From assembly GCF_900240945.1 (NCBI RefSeq), contig NZ_OESG01000013.1:434001-498000 (forward strand): DNA of 64,000 nt, read 5' to 3'. Position 1 is the stretch's first letter. Every line of letters begins with the position of its first letter. This stretch comes from Mycobacterium sp. 3519A (GTDB taxonomy: Bacteria; Actinomycetota; Actinomycetes; Mycobacteriales; Mycobacteriaceae). A model generated the notes under the pieces. It was not told where the DNA came from and ran no database searches. It was given only the letters and a program-made list of their open reading frames with translations. Below, in pieces: positions 8,026 through 18,600 of the stretch. A program made the translations under genes and the position numbers.

Positions 8026-9015
8026 ATGAATCCGGTAGAGCGAATCACACGTCGGGTCGACTGCTGGCAGCAGCGCCACCCCGTGGTTGCCGTGCCCGTC
8101 GCGGTGGTGAAGAAGTTCGGCGACGACGAGGCAGGCAACCTCGTCGCCCTGCTGACGTACTACGGGTTCCTCGCCACCTTCCCGCTGCTGCTGGCGTTCA
8201 CCGCCGTGCTGGGAGTGGCGCTGCGCAGATATCCGGAGTTGCACGCGAAACTGGTCAACTCGGCGTTCGCCGAGTTCCCGATCGTCGGCGGCCAGATTCA
8301 CCAACAACTCGGTGTCGAGAGATTCAGCGGCACCAGCTTTGCGCTGACAGCCGGAGTGCTCGTCGCGGTATTCGGCGGCCGCGGTTTCGCCCATGCCCTG
8401 CAGAACACCTTGAACACGGTGTGGGCCGTGCCCAAGACCGACCGCCCCGGCTTGTTGCCGCGTTACCTGCGGACGCTGACCCTGCTGCTGCTGCTCGGAT
8501 CCATCGTCATCGTCACCGGCGCCGCAAGCACGTCGGCGGCGACCGCGACGTCGCTCGGGTTCGGCGGCCTGCCCGCACGGCTCGTCAGTTTCACGGTCGG
8601 CGCGGTGCTGGGCTTCGCGTTCTTCCTCGCGCTGTTTCGGGTGGCCGCCGCGGGACAGGTGCCGACCAGGAATCTGCTGCTGAGCGCCGCGGTCAGCGCA
8701 GTCGGCTGGCAGGTGCTGCTGATACTCGCGGGATACGTTGTCGCACACCAACTTCGGCATGCGCAGGCGATCGCGGGTCTGTTCGGTGCCGTGCTTGGCC
8801 TGCTCGCCTGGCTCGCGCTGCAGGCCACGGTGATCGTGTACGCGATCGAAATCGACGTGGTCCGCGTCAAGCGGCTGTGGCCGAGAAGTATCGTCCAGCC
8901 GCCGCTGACCAAAGCCGACGAGGCGTACTACACCGACAGACTGCGCGCCGAAACGCAGCGGCCGGAGCAACAACTCGACATCGAATACGACAGGCAGCCC
9001 GCCGATCCGCGCTAG
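8026..9015 (+). CDS. YihY/BrkB-family integral membrane protein
   Basis: 329 aa with about six hydrophobic helices. Start ATG 8026 has GAGGGG six bases upstream. Family motifs visible are the N-terminal DEAGNLVALLTYYGFLATFP, corresponding to the YihY a-L-ay-f-l-PLL region, and the C-terminal helices ILAGYVVAHQL and LLAWLALQATVIVYAIEID. A charged cytoplasmic tail ends the protein. Proteins of this family were once annotated as ribonuclease BN; their transport function is not settled. The 3' end overlaps the convergent gene by 4 bp. Confidence 0.85.
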   Translation: MNPVERITRRVDCWQQRHPVVAVPVAVVKKFGDDEAGNLVALLTYYGFLATFPLLLAFTAVLGVALRRYPELHAKLVNSAFAEFPIVGGQIHQQLGVERFSGTSFALTAGVLVAVFGGRGFAHALQNTLNTVWAVPKTDRPGLLPRYLRTLTLLLLLGSIVIVTGAASTSAATATSLGFGGLPARLVSFTVGAVLGFAFFLALFRVAAAGQVPTRNLLLSAAVSAVGWQVLLILAGYVVAHQLRHAQAIAGLFGAVLGLLAWLALQATVIVYAIEIDVVRVKRLWPRSIVQPPLTKADEAYYTDRLRAETQRPEQQLDIEYDRQPADPR

Positions 9016-9881
9016 TTCAGGTCGCGGCGATGCCTGCCGTTGATGACCGTGGTGTGCGCCTCTTCGAACGCGGTGTCGACGTTGTTGCGTAGTTGCGCCG
9101 CGTTGTACTGGGTGCGGTACCGGTCACGCAGATCGTCGGCGGCGGCCTTGACCCGGTTGATCTCGACGCGCAGCACTTCTTCACGGCTCTCGCTGGCCGC
9201 GTAGTGGTAGTAGGTCAACAGATTGCGCAGCAGTTCGAGCTTCTGCTTCTCCTGGCGGGCCAGGTCGTGTGTGGTGAGCAGCTCGAGTCGTTCGACGGGA
9301 TGCAGCGTCGCCCAGTCCAGCACCGCGCTCGACCGGTACTGGGGTCTGCTCTGTCTGCGCCGCCCGGTGTCCTTCGGTTGGTCGTAATAGGTGACCGCGC
9401 CGTGGAACCGCGACGCGATGGCTTCGCCGAGCTCGCGACGGTCCAACGCGGAATCCCACACGATCCGCCATTCCTGGTTCGGCGCCAGATAGGGAATCTC
9501 GGCGGGCAGGTTGAGTTCGGTGATGTCGACGTAGCGGTCTTCGTAGGCGCTTTCGTACTTGCCGACGGTCGGCGGGTTCGCGAACTCGAAGCGGATGCCG
9601 TACGCCGGGGTGCGGCCGAAGTTCTTCACCACCAGTTCGATGAGGTGCCAGTCGCTGGCGCTGGGTTCCATGTACATCGCGACGTTCGGCTGCAACAGCT
9701 CCGCGGCGTCTTCCTTCGCCCGTTGGTACTGACGCCATGCGTAGATCAGCGCTGCGATGCCGACCACCACCGCCAGCCACGCCGCCAGCGCCGTCCACGC
9801 TCCCGACGACATGCCGAGCACGTGGTCACCGAACCAATCCACGCAGCGAAGTAAACCATGGTCGGCGGCTCCCTTCAGCAT
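9012..9881 (-). CDS. Hypothetical protein with one N-terminal membrane helix
   Basis: About 289 aa from ATG 9881; ATG 9812 would give a shorter form starting just before the helix. One hydrophobic segment (ALAAWLAVVVGIAALIYAW) is followed by a cytoplasmic-looking part. A beta-rich domain (PNVAMYMEPSASDWHLIELV) leads into an alpha-helical, highly charged region (RQEKQKLELLRNLLTYYHY, later EINRVKAAADDLRDRYR) that may form a coiled coil. No catalytic motif is seen. It is convergent with the YihY-like gene and upstream of nothing obvious, so context gives no function. Confidence 0.6.
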   Translation of the reverse strand: MLKGAADHGLLRCVDWFGDHVLGMSSGAWTALAAWLAVVVGIAALIYAWRQYQRAKEDAAELLQPNVAMYMEPSASDWHLIELVVKNFGRTPAYGIRFEFANPPTVGKYESAYEDRYVDITELNLPAEIPYLAPNQEWRIVWDSALDRRELGEAIASRFHGAVTYYDQPKDTGRRRQSRPQYRSSAVLDWATLHPVERLELLTTHDLARQEKQKLELLRNLLTYYHYAASESREEVLRVEINRVKAAADDLRDRYRTQYNAAQLRNNVDTAFEEAHTTVINGRHRRDLN

Positions 9882-10133
9882 TCGCCGGCGCCGGTCTTTG
9901 CTCGTTGCTGGAAAGCCCCAGCATGATGTGTCACCAGGGACAGAAGTGCCTGACGGGACTGCCGCCTGATAGCCGACATTGGCAAATACTCGTCGCCCAG
10001 CGAACGGGACTGTTGTCGCCCACAGCAAGCGTTCAGGAACTGCGGGGATGTCGCCCCACAAGGGTTGCCAGCCGCGCGAACGCCGTTATGACGTCGACCG
10101 GGAAATGTTCGCCACCCTCCGGCTTCTAACGAT

Positions 10134-11057
10134 TCACGGCGACGGAAATGGCGGAATGGCCGGTTCGTTGCCGTCCGAGTTCACTTGCCGATCGCGATCG
10201 AACAGGAACGCGACGATCTGGGCGATCGTGTTTGCGTTGGTCAGCGCCTCGCCGACATTGCTGACCGAATGATCGCCGAGTCCGACGAGATGGAAGTACT
10301 CGTGGGTGATCACATCGCGACGGAGATCGTCTGACACGGTGAAGAACGGATCGCAGACGCTCACCCGGGGATGCGGGTCGCTCGCGAGGGTGGCCGCGAA
10401 GGGAACGCCGCCGGGCACCAATGCACACCGGCCGCTCGTTCCTTGGTCGACGACGGTAACCGGTTGCGCGAGGTTCTGGTTCATCAGTCCAATCGTTGCT
10501 TGCAGAGCCGAACGCAGACCCGCATCCAATGGTTGGGCACTGACGAGCAGGCGCCGCGACAACACCTGTAAGTCGCGCGCATGGGACACACTGATGATGC
10601 CTGCCTCGAATGTCCGCGCAGGTTCGGGTAATTGGTCGGCAATGTTGATTTCGGCCTGTAAGCCGACCAGGCGGTCGCGGACCGCGGTGAGCGAGTCACG
10701 GCTTCGCCGGTGGGCGATCGAGAGCTGGCTGGCTCGTGTGACGCCGCCGGCCAGCAACTCGTCGTCCAGAGACTTGATCGTGCGCTTCCCGACGATGTTG
10801 TCGGCGTCCTGCTGAATCGCGAAGTTGATGATTCGCCGAATCCGCTTGTAATGCAGTACGGCATCGGCCGTCGCGGGCCCGTAGGTGAGATTGTCCTTCT
10901 CGTCGAACGGAATCTCGATCTGTTCCAACGTCTCGAGAGCCAGTTGAATCTTCAGGACGTGCGTGCCGAAGCTTCCCGGCGTGACGTGACTCGCGTCGTC
11001 GACGAGCGCTTTGTTCAACCTGTCGTCCCCAGCGAACTGGGCTGATTGCAGTGGCAT
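10134..11057 (-). CDS. Peptidoglycan-binding-like domain plus M35-like (aspzincin) metallopeptidase
   Basis: About 307 aa. Residues 30-100 resemble a peptidoglycan-binding domain of the PG_binding_1 type (GTHVLKIQLALETL, then YGPATADAVLHYK and IVGKRTIKSL). The C-terminal part has RVSVCDPFFTVS, then THEYFHLVGLGDHS with HEYFH at about 252-256, and ALTNANTIAQIVAFL. This order (C-P-F-F, HExxH, N-A-[DN]-x-x) matches lysine-specific/M35 metallopeptidases. ATG 11057 was preferred over 11066 because the GAGGGGG binding site abuts 11066 directly but lies nine bases before 11057. No signal peptide. Last gene of the left arm of the cassette. Confidence 0.7.
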   Translation of the reverse strand: MPLQSAQFAGDDRLNKALVDDASHVTPGSFGTHVLKIQLALETLEQIEIPFDEKDNLTYGPATADAVLHYKRIRRIINFAIQQDADNIVGKRTIKSLDDELLAGGVTRASQLSIAHRRSRDSLTAVRDRLVGLQAEINIADQLPEPARTFEAGIISVSHARDLQVLSRRLLVSAQPLDAGLRSALQATIGLMNQNLAQPVTVVDQGTSGRCALVPGGVPFAATLASDPHPRVSVCDPFFTVSDDLRRDVITHEYFHLVGLGDHSVSNVGEALTNANTIAQIVAFLFDRDRQVNSDGNEPAIPPFPSP

Positions 11058-11086
11058 TGTTGTCATCCCCCTCTGATGGATATTGG

Positions 11087-14000
11087 TTAGAGCCCGACGT
11101 GATCGGCGTAGACCAGCCGCTCGGTGGTGGACGGCCCCCGCTCGCCCGGCTTGGGGTCGGCGGCGAGCACTTCGAATTCCTCGACGAGCACGCGTAAGTC
11201 ATCCGACGTGCCGGGCGTGACAAGCTGTTCCGCAGGTTCCAGCTTCAATGCCCCTGTCCACGACGCCTTGAATGCGGTCGCGTCGACACCCGCCAGCTCA
11301 CACGCGACCGCCCGCACGTCGGTCCAATCGAGATCGGATTTTCCTCCCGCGGCCCGCGCCTGCAGCGTCGCACTGACCCGGCGAGACTTCGCGAGCCCGT
11401 CCCGCAGTGAGGCGCTGTCGGTTGGCTTCACGGGCTTCTCTGCGCCCGGTTCCGCTGTCACCGCGGTGACTCCGGTCAGCGTGATGCGTACCTCACCTGC
11501 CTCGGGTCGGCTCAATGTCGCGATCCGTTCGGGGGGCAGCTGCACGAAGTCCGTCGCGACGACTTCGGAAGACTCCTTCCCGACAATCGAGTTGGGCTGG
11601 TACCGAGCCAGCGACAGTCGCAGGAACGGCCACACCGCGTTGGCCGCATCGAGAACCACGTCGACGAACCACCGCTTGCGTCCCCTGTGGAATTCCGGCC
11701 TGAACATGTAGGCGTTGACCACCTTGTCCCGGTCGGCGAACTGATCGGACTTGCGCTGCTTGACCACATGCAGCACCGGTCGGCCGGGTCCTTCGAGCGG
11801 TGTCATGGCCAGTTGGGCTGCGCGCTGCTGCCACGCCGGCAGCACAGGTACTTCAAAGGAATTCGCCATCGCCGGTCCGGCCAGGATCGGGTCACGCGCC
11901 CACAGGCTGACCTTCTCGTCCGGTGTGAGCCCTGGATCGCCTGTCGTCAGGACGGCCAACAACTCTCCGCTGCCGCTCGAGTACCACGGCCGTTCCAGCC
12001 AGATGCGGACACCGCTGCGCCGGATCCGGCGGATCGCGAACGGGTGCTCGGGTTCAGACGTCTGCTCCCACATGAACATCGGGATCACGGAGTGCACCAC
12101 AGGTGGTGCCGGCACCGCGCAGCTGGGAATGTTCACGGCGACTTCGTTGCCTGCGGATTCAAGGTCGTCTGCGGGCGGAAGTTCGCTGGGCGCGAAGAAC
12201 TCCCGGTAACGCGATGTGCCATGCAGCCGGTAGTTGACCACTCGCGCCTTGGTGTCCGGCAGCTTGTGGATGGCCGTCCGGATGGCGACTTCGGAGGTGC
12301 GGTCGCCGACGTGCTCGGCGTCAGACTGCAGTGTCAGCAGGGAATACCGTTCGTGCTCCTCGATCCGGTGATCGACAACGATCTCCTTGGACGCCACGAG
12401 CATGGGTTCGTCGGTAGCGGGATCGTCGATCAGGTCATCCCAGCGCGCGCGCAGCTCGACCTTCTCGGTGCTGGCGCCGTGCACGTCGATGACGCCGTCG
12501 AGGTTGGCGGTCGGGACGTCGGCCGCGCGTGGTTGCGCCACCAGCTTGGTGATCGTCGGCGGGCGGGCGGGCCGCACAGTGGCATGTACCAGACGCAGGC
12601 TCTCGTCCGGGGTCAACCACCACAGCCAACCGTCTCGCGCCGCGCGGGCGAGCGTCTCGCGGTCTGCCTCAGGCACATTCGGGTCGTGCACAGGATGTAG
12701 CTTCCACAACGCCATCTTGTCCAGGTGGTCGACATCCAGCGTGGTGGAGAACGCCACCGCCACCTGCTCGCCCGGAGGCAAGCCGACGTTGATGACGTTG
12801 CCGTCCTGCTTGGCATCCAATCGCGGCGCGGTGTGCAGCACCAACCGCAACGGTTGCAGCTCTGGCCATTGACCGGCGTACTTGATCGCGACCGACTGGA
12901 GGACACGGGGATTGGCCATGCGGTGATCGGCGCCTGCTTCGTAGAACACTAGTGCCACACCGTTGGCCATCGGGTCCGGCAAGTAGGGCAGCACAAGGTT
13001 GTCCACGTCGTGGACGATGTACTGCCCCTCGGCCGGTTGCTTGTCGTGCTTCGGGTCGTTGGTCGGATTCTGCAGGTCGTCGAGATCGACGAGGCCGGTG
13101 GCGCCCGGTGTGGCCAGCAGCGCCATACCCGGTTGGACGATCGTCGCAGTGGGGGAGTTGAGGTCCTGGATCCGGGTGTGGAAGAGATTTCCGCGTTCTT
13201 TCAGGGCGATCGCGTACGCGCGCGCGTGGTCGCCCGCCCGCATCAGTGCGTCGAACCGGCCGTCGAGTTCAGCCTCCATCTGGCTGCCCTTCGGCGGCAC
13301 GATGTGGCGCTGGCAGAGCCCAGGATCTCCGACCAAGCCCGTCCGAATGACCATCCGCTGCAACGACTCCCCGGCTGTGTACGCGACGCGGGGCACCAGC
13401 GTCGGTGCCGGGATCGGATCCCACCGATAGAACGGTCGCGGAGTGCTCACCGTTTGTGGATCGCCGGAGTCGGCGAACAGCCCCGCCAATCTTTCCGGCT
13501 CGATGTCCAACTGGGGGTTCATCCGCACCGCCGACGCGTGTTCAACCGCCGATGCGGACGCGCGTTCGATCTCACCGGGAGTGCCTTCGGCTTGCGGCGC
13601 CCGGGGTTGTGCCAGTCCGCTGTCACGCAGCGATGCGAAGACACCGGCCTGCTCGCGTTGGGTTACGTTGGCACGCAACGCATCCAGGTGTGCCTGTGCG
13701 GCCGCGACCAGCGGTGTGTCCGGTTGTCCCGTCGGCAGCGGATCCATCGGCACACTGTTGCCCGCCAGATCGACCCCGGCGATCCGGAACGAGTACTTGC
13801 GGCCGTAGCGCAATGCCGGAAGCGAGCCCTGTGCCGCTGTGGAATGGATCTCGATACCGGGCGGTTGCCCTGCTTGGTCGTCGACCTGCTCGGTGTTCGT
13901 GGTGACGTCTTCCTCGCCGTTCTTGTGGATGACCATCTTGCCCGGCTTGGGCGCCGACAGGCTCCAGCCGTCCCATCCGGCCAGCACCTCGTGGACGTAG

Positions 14001-15598
14001 TACGGGTTGTTCTCGTTGCCGGGGACCCGGCTCATCGGCGGGTTCTGCAGGAAGCCGATGTCGCGGGCGCCGCCCAGGATCGCCGCATCGGCAAACGATG
14101 CGTCCACCCGTCGTTCGTGCAGGCTGTGCCAGATCTTGGTGGCGTCGTCCCACACCTCGACTCGGCTGCCGCGCAGCAGCGTCTCGTAGTGGAATTGGTG
14201 GCGCGGTTGCGCAGTGCCCGGCACCTCGACGACTGGCTCGAGTTGTTCGGATTGTTGCAGGCGGGTCTTCAGGTCGTCGGGACGATTCAGCTCGGCGAGG
14301 CAGAATCCGGTTGCGCGCAGGCCCGCCGGGGCGAACGTGGCGCGGTCGCCGTTGGCCTCCGTGGCCAGCGCGCGGACCACGTCGCGCAGCAACTGCTCGA
14401 GCTTGAGCCCGGCCGCGTCAGGGTCGAGGTCCAACACCCGGTACCGGTTCGGGTCACCGAGCGCAAGTCTCCCGGTCCGCCACCGGTCGCTGGCCGGTTT
14501 GGCCAGGAATCGGGAACCTGCTGTCAGGCAGTGTGTTTCGGGCGACAGGTACTCCTCGGCCCCGTCGACGATGACGTCACACCGGATGCGCGTCGCGTTG
14601 CGGAGCGCATCGAGATCGTGGACGCGGACGTCGACGACGAAGCCAAGGGTGCGCGCCAGCGTAGGCACATTGGCCGTCGACGCTGCCCGCTCGTGAAAGT
14701 CCGGAGAGGCGTGCGGGGTGCGTGGCGGTTCGTTCTGCCCGTCGATGGGCCGTTGCTCGTACTTGCGGGCTTCTTCGGGACGGTTGTAATACTTCTGCGC
14801 GGCGTGCACGTCGGCCAGCATCTGCAGCATCGGCGTGGTGATCAGCCGGGGATCGGCGACGAGTCGATCAAGGAACGCGGTGATATCGGCGTCGAGTTCG
14901 CGATCAGCGAGCAGGAGTTCGATCGGCGAGCGCCACGGCTGCGGTGTGATGACGTCACGCAGGCGGACGACAGGGCCTACGTTGGGTTCGAAGATCGCAG
15001 GCGTCGGACGGCCCGGGTCGACGGCCGCGCGCGCATCGTTGTCCAGGTCACGCGTCAGCACGGCGCGGTGATCGATTGCCGCTGCGCGGTATTGCCGAAG
15101 CGCGCGGATGACGCCGTTGCGCGGTCTCGCGCCCTGGAACACGTCGAGCGTGGCCTCGGCGAGCGGATTGCCCGCGACGCTCGGCCGGTTGACCGGGCAG
15201 GAACATGCCGACGCGTAATGGGCATCCAACGCATGGTCGCGCATCCGGTTGGCCGGGAATGACCGCCACGCATTCTGCGTCACGGCCGGCTTCGGGAAGT
15301 CGTGAACGTGCGTGGTCGGGGGAAATGCCGTGGTCCAGGCAGATTCAACCGGCGGCACGATCGAAGGATCGGGGTCGGGGTCGAGCAGCGGTGTGCAGTC
15401 GATTGCCGACGGACTCGAGTCGGTGTGCAGCCGGAAGGTGGCCGCGCGCAGCGCCGTGACCCAGTTGACCATGGCTGGGTAGTCGGCCAGTGTGCCACCG
15501 CCCTCCAGCCGATGCGAGAAGTACAGCGAGACGTGGAAGGGATCGTTTGCGTCCACCGAAAACGGTAGGACGGTGGCCATCACCCGGGCGGTCGTCAT
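11087..15598 (-). CDS. 1503-aa beta-rich protein of unknown function
   Basis: The protein begins directly with structured sequence and has no signal peptide or membrane helix. Segments such as YSFRIAGVDLAGNSVP resemble fibronectin-III or carbohydrate-module strands. Much of the rest alternates short beta-like stretches with proline-rich turns. No catalytic motif was found. It starts 3 nt after the stop of the LysM protein gene and ends 20 nt before the M35-like peptidase, so the three form one operon. A similar phrase (YQWKITAVDWAGRQ) occurs in the LysM protein, hinting at a shared module. A structural or scaffold role is inference; I do not recognise the family. Confidence 0.75.
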   Translation of the reverse strand: MTTARVMATVLPFSVDANDPFHVSLYFSHRLEGGGTLADYPAMVNWVTALRAATFRLHTDSSPSAIDCTPLLDPDPDPSIVPPVESAWTTAFPPTTHVHDFPKPAVTQNAWRSFPANRMRDHALDAHYASACSCPVNRPSVAGNPLAEATLDVFQGARPRNGVIRALRQYRAAAIDHRAVLTRDLDNDARAAVDPGRPTPAIFEPNVGPVVRLRDVITPQPWRSPIELLLADRELDADITAFLDRLVADPRLITTPMLQMLADVHAAQKYYNRPEEARKYEQRPIDGQNEPPRTPHASPDFHERAASTANVPTLARTLGFVVDVRVHDLDALRNATRIRCDVIVDGAEEYLSPETHCLTAGSRFLAKPASDRWRTGRLALGDPNRYRVLDLDPDAAGLKLEQLLRDVVRALATEANGDRATFAPAGLRATGFCLAELNRPDDLKTRLQQSEQLEPVVEVPGTAQPRHQFHYETLLRGSRVEVWDDATKIWHSLHERRVDASFADAAILGGARDIGFLQNPPMSRVPGNENNPYYVHEVLAGWDGWSLSAPKPGKMVIHKNGEEDVTTNTEQVDDQAGQPPGIEIHSTAAQGSLPALRYGRKYSFRIAGVDLAGNSVPMDPLPTGQPDTPLVAAAQAHLDALRANVTQREQAGVFASLRDSGLAQPRAPQAEGTPGEIERASASAVEHASAVRMNPQLDIEPERLAGLFADSGDPQTVSTPRPFYRWDPIPAPTLVPRVAYTAGESLQRMVIRTGLVGDPGLCQRHIVPPKGSQMEAELDGRFDALMRAGDHARAYAIALKERGNLFHTRIQDLNSPTATIVQPGMALLATPGATGLVDLDDLQNPTNDPKHDKQPAEGQYIVHDVDNLVLPYLPDPMANGVALVFYEAGADHRMANPRVLQSVAIKYAGQWPELQPLRLVLHTAPRLDAKQDGNVINVGLPPGEQVAVAFSTTLDVDHLDKMALWKLHPVHDPNVPEADRETLARAARDGWLWWLTPDESLRLVHATVRPARPPTITKLVAQPRAADVPTANLDGVIDVHGASTEKVELRARWDDLIDDPATDEPMLVASKEIVVDHRIEEHERYSLLTLQSDAEHVGDRTSEVAIRTAIHKLPDTKARVVNYRLHGTSRYREFFAPSELPPADDLESAGNEVAVNIPSCAVPAPPVVHSVIPMFMWEQTSEPEHPFAIRRIRRSGVRIWLERPWYSSGSGELLAVLTTGDPGLTPDEKVSLWARDPILAGPAMANSFEVPVLPAWQQRAAQLAMTPLEGPGRPVLHVVKQRKSDQFADRDKVVNAYMFRPEFHRGRKRWFVDVVLDAANAVWPFLRLSLARYQPNSIVGKESSEVVATDFVQLPPERIATLSRPEAGEVRITLTGVTAVTAEPGAEKPVKPTDSASLRDGLAKSRRVSATLQARAAGGKSDLDWTDVRAVACELAGVDATAFKASWTGALKLEPAEQLVTPGTSDDLRVLVEEFEVLAADPKPGERGPSTTERLVYADHVGL

Positions 15599-15601
15599 GG
15601 C

Positions 15602-18600
15602 CTACGCTCCGATCGCGAACGAATTGAAGTACGAATCCCACATGCGCTGCCCGCCTTCGTTGGGCGGCATGATCATCAGCAGGGTCGGATCCCCCTTCGA
15701 GCCGGCCAGTTTCCGCTCGCAGGTGATCTCGACCGATGCGGAGAAGAAGGCGATTTCGATCTCCACCCGCAGGCTGGCACGGCCGATGAGCTTGCCTGAA
15801 CCGAAGTCGTAGGTCAGGGAAAGTTCCAGGGTGATCGACGCCGATGCGATGCCCAGCACCTCGACTTCGCCGCGGATACGGAAGTATCCGGTCAGCTGCC
15901 CCTGTTCGCCTTCCAGCCGCAGGTAGACGCCGATCATCACGGACACCGAACCTGAGGCAACGCCGAGGTCGACGCTCAGCGAGGCACCGGCCTCGAGGCC
16001 CATCTCCAGCATCACCAAACCCTTGGGCGCCAACCGAATTGCGACCCATCCGCCGCCTCCGATGGCCATCACTGTCAGCCGGAATGGCGCCTCTTTACTG
16101 CAGAATCCGAAGCCGACAGTGACGGCTTCGCCGAGGAACGGCACGCGGCAGTCGGCGGACAGCGCGATGTTCTCCAGCGTGAATACGCCAACCGCAACGC
16201 TGGGCAGCGCGAGTTCGAACCCTGCCGTCGCGCCCTGGGCGGAGATGTCGACGTAGGGCGGGTCGGCGAAGCCGTCGAACGGGATCAGCTGTCGCAGCTT
16301 CTCGATGAATCCCAGCGCACCGAGGAATTCCAGCTTGTCGAACTGGACGTCGACCTCGGGCTTGCCGCCGGTGGCGACGCGGAACCCGACACGGCTGAAA
16401 ACCATTGCCATCAACGGGGCGCCGGGCAGCAGCTGCAGCCGGAAGTTGCGTAGTTGTGCGCTGACGTCGGACTGCGGCTCGCCGTCCCTGGGGATGCGGA
16501 CCTCGACGGCGATCGCCAGCGCATTGTCGGGTTCCGCGGGGATGAAGACGCGGTTGTCGTCGCCCGGCGTCGGACCCCAGCCCTGGATGGTCGGTGTCCA
16601 CTCGTAGCGAATGGTCGCGTTGTCGAGGGGGTTCTTCAGGGCATCGAGGAGTTTGTTGCTCTTCGCCACGTCCAGTGCGCCGGCCAGTGCCTTGTAGGGC
16701 CGCTCGACCTGGGCGCGCAGATAGGCCGGTAGGAAAGCGCTGTCCGCGAGGTCCTTGGCCGTACCGGCGGCCGCCTGCAAGTCGGACGCCAGGTTCCCGA
16801 CGGCGCTGACGTCACCGGTGACGGCCTTGGCCAACGAATCAATCAGCGGTTGAACAGGTTTGGCGGCCAGGTTGTCGATCGCGAGCTGACATTGGTCTTG
16901 CAGCGTCTGCAGCCGTTGCTTGGCGCCGGCGGTCGTGGCCGCCGCGAGATCCGCGTCGAGCGTGGTGCGTGCCGTCTGCAGTGCCGTGGCCAGATTCTGG
17001 TAACCGGCAAGGATGGAGCCGATGAAGTCGAGTTGGTCGGCGACCAGTTTCGGCGCCTCGGTCAGAGGCAGGTTCTTGACCAAAATGTCTTTGAGGTCGA
17101 AGAGGCCGAACAACCGCGGCATCGCGTTGCCCAGAAACGCGTCGGGATTGAATACGCCTTGTTTGATGCCGTTCGCAGCACCCTTGTCGCCGACCGCCCC
17201 CTGCGTCCGCGACACCGCGTTGATGGCCACATTGGGCTCGATGAAGCCACCGCCCCTGTCACTGCTGCCGGTGAAGTCGAGCTTGCTCGCGGCGTCGAGC
17301 ACAAGGAAGATCTGCGCGGGTTCGTCGGTCACGAATCCGTTGGCCACGTAGTCGTTTTCGTAGGTCACGGCTACCGGGCCGCCACCACGGTTGATCGCGG
17401 CCAGCGCGGGCATTGTGACGTGCGCCTTCACCATCCAGGGGGCGCTGGTGAACTTGTCGGCGTCGCCGGTGAGGTCCAGAAACTGTACTCGTGCCGTGGT
17501 GTCGCCAGGGACGTTCGCCTTGGCGAACGCCACCTCGGCGCCGCCGACGTCGATCGACTTGTTCTTGGCGATCTGTTGATTCCAGGTGTCCAGGGCTTTG
17601 GTGTGAAAGCCCTTGGGCACAGCGACCAATGCGGTGGTCATCGTGATCTGGCGGCCGGCCCAGTCGACCGCGGTGATCTTCCACTGGTACTTGTCGCTGC
17701 CGACCGTCGGCACGAAGCAGTCAGCGGGCGGGTCGACGATCCCTGTCAGGTCCGGTGACACCACCGGGTCGATCGACACGGACCTGAAGGGCAGTCGCCG
17801 GTCGTCGTAGCTGCGGGTGCGTTCGCGCAGAACGATGAAGAATCGCTTGAAGAGATGCGCGGCGTGATCGCCGTCGACGGCTTTGATCTTGCGTTCGGTG
17901 AGCTTGACCAGGGTGGCGCGGTGCCCGAACGGGAAGAGGTAGATCGGCCTTTCGACCCGCACGTAGGCGTCACGGCCCATCGGCGCGAGATGCCGATATG
18001 CCGACAACGCGTCGCCGAGGTATTCCTCGAACCGTGGCCAACCCGCGCGCCAGTCGATCCAGGCGCCGAGCGCGGAGACGAACAGCTTGTCGACCGTCAG
18101 CGGTTCGGGTTCGATATCGGGCCCGTGCTCTTGGTTCGGTTTCGGGTTGGCGGTTTGGCGGACGATGGCCCGCCGGTCGGCGGGGCCCAAGGAGCCGTAG
18201 GCCGGGTCGGCATCTTGTGTGTCGTCGTCGTCCCGCGTCCACACCGCTCGCACCGTGCGGCGCGCGTCGTCGTTCTCGTCGACTTCGACGAACTCTCCGT
18301 CGACGACGCGGCGTACTCCGAGTCGGGAGTGCCACAGTTCGATGCGGCTGGAATCGCTTGGTGCCGACGCGGCGTCGGCCGCATGGGTGAACCCGCCGTT
18401 GACGTCGGGCGACACGACCAGTCGATACGGGGCCTCGATCGCAGTCTGGTCTGCTCTCGGCGCGGAAGGTGGCACGAGCGCCTCGGGCGGACGCTGCCCG
18501 CCGGGCTCGAGCTTCGGCACCGCCAGCGGCGCAACCCGCAGTCCGAGTGTGGTCAACGCGGTGAGCACACCGGCCGTCGTGAACGGGATCTCGGTGCCCT

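Noticed and set aside
13010..15262. 750-codon plus-strand frame inside the 1503-aa gene
   Set aside because: Shadow frame opposite a real gene: rich in Arg, Gly, Val and Asp with no motif, while the minus-strand frame has coherent beta-rich protein sequence.
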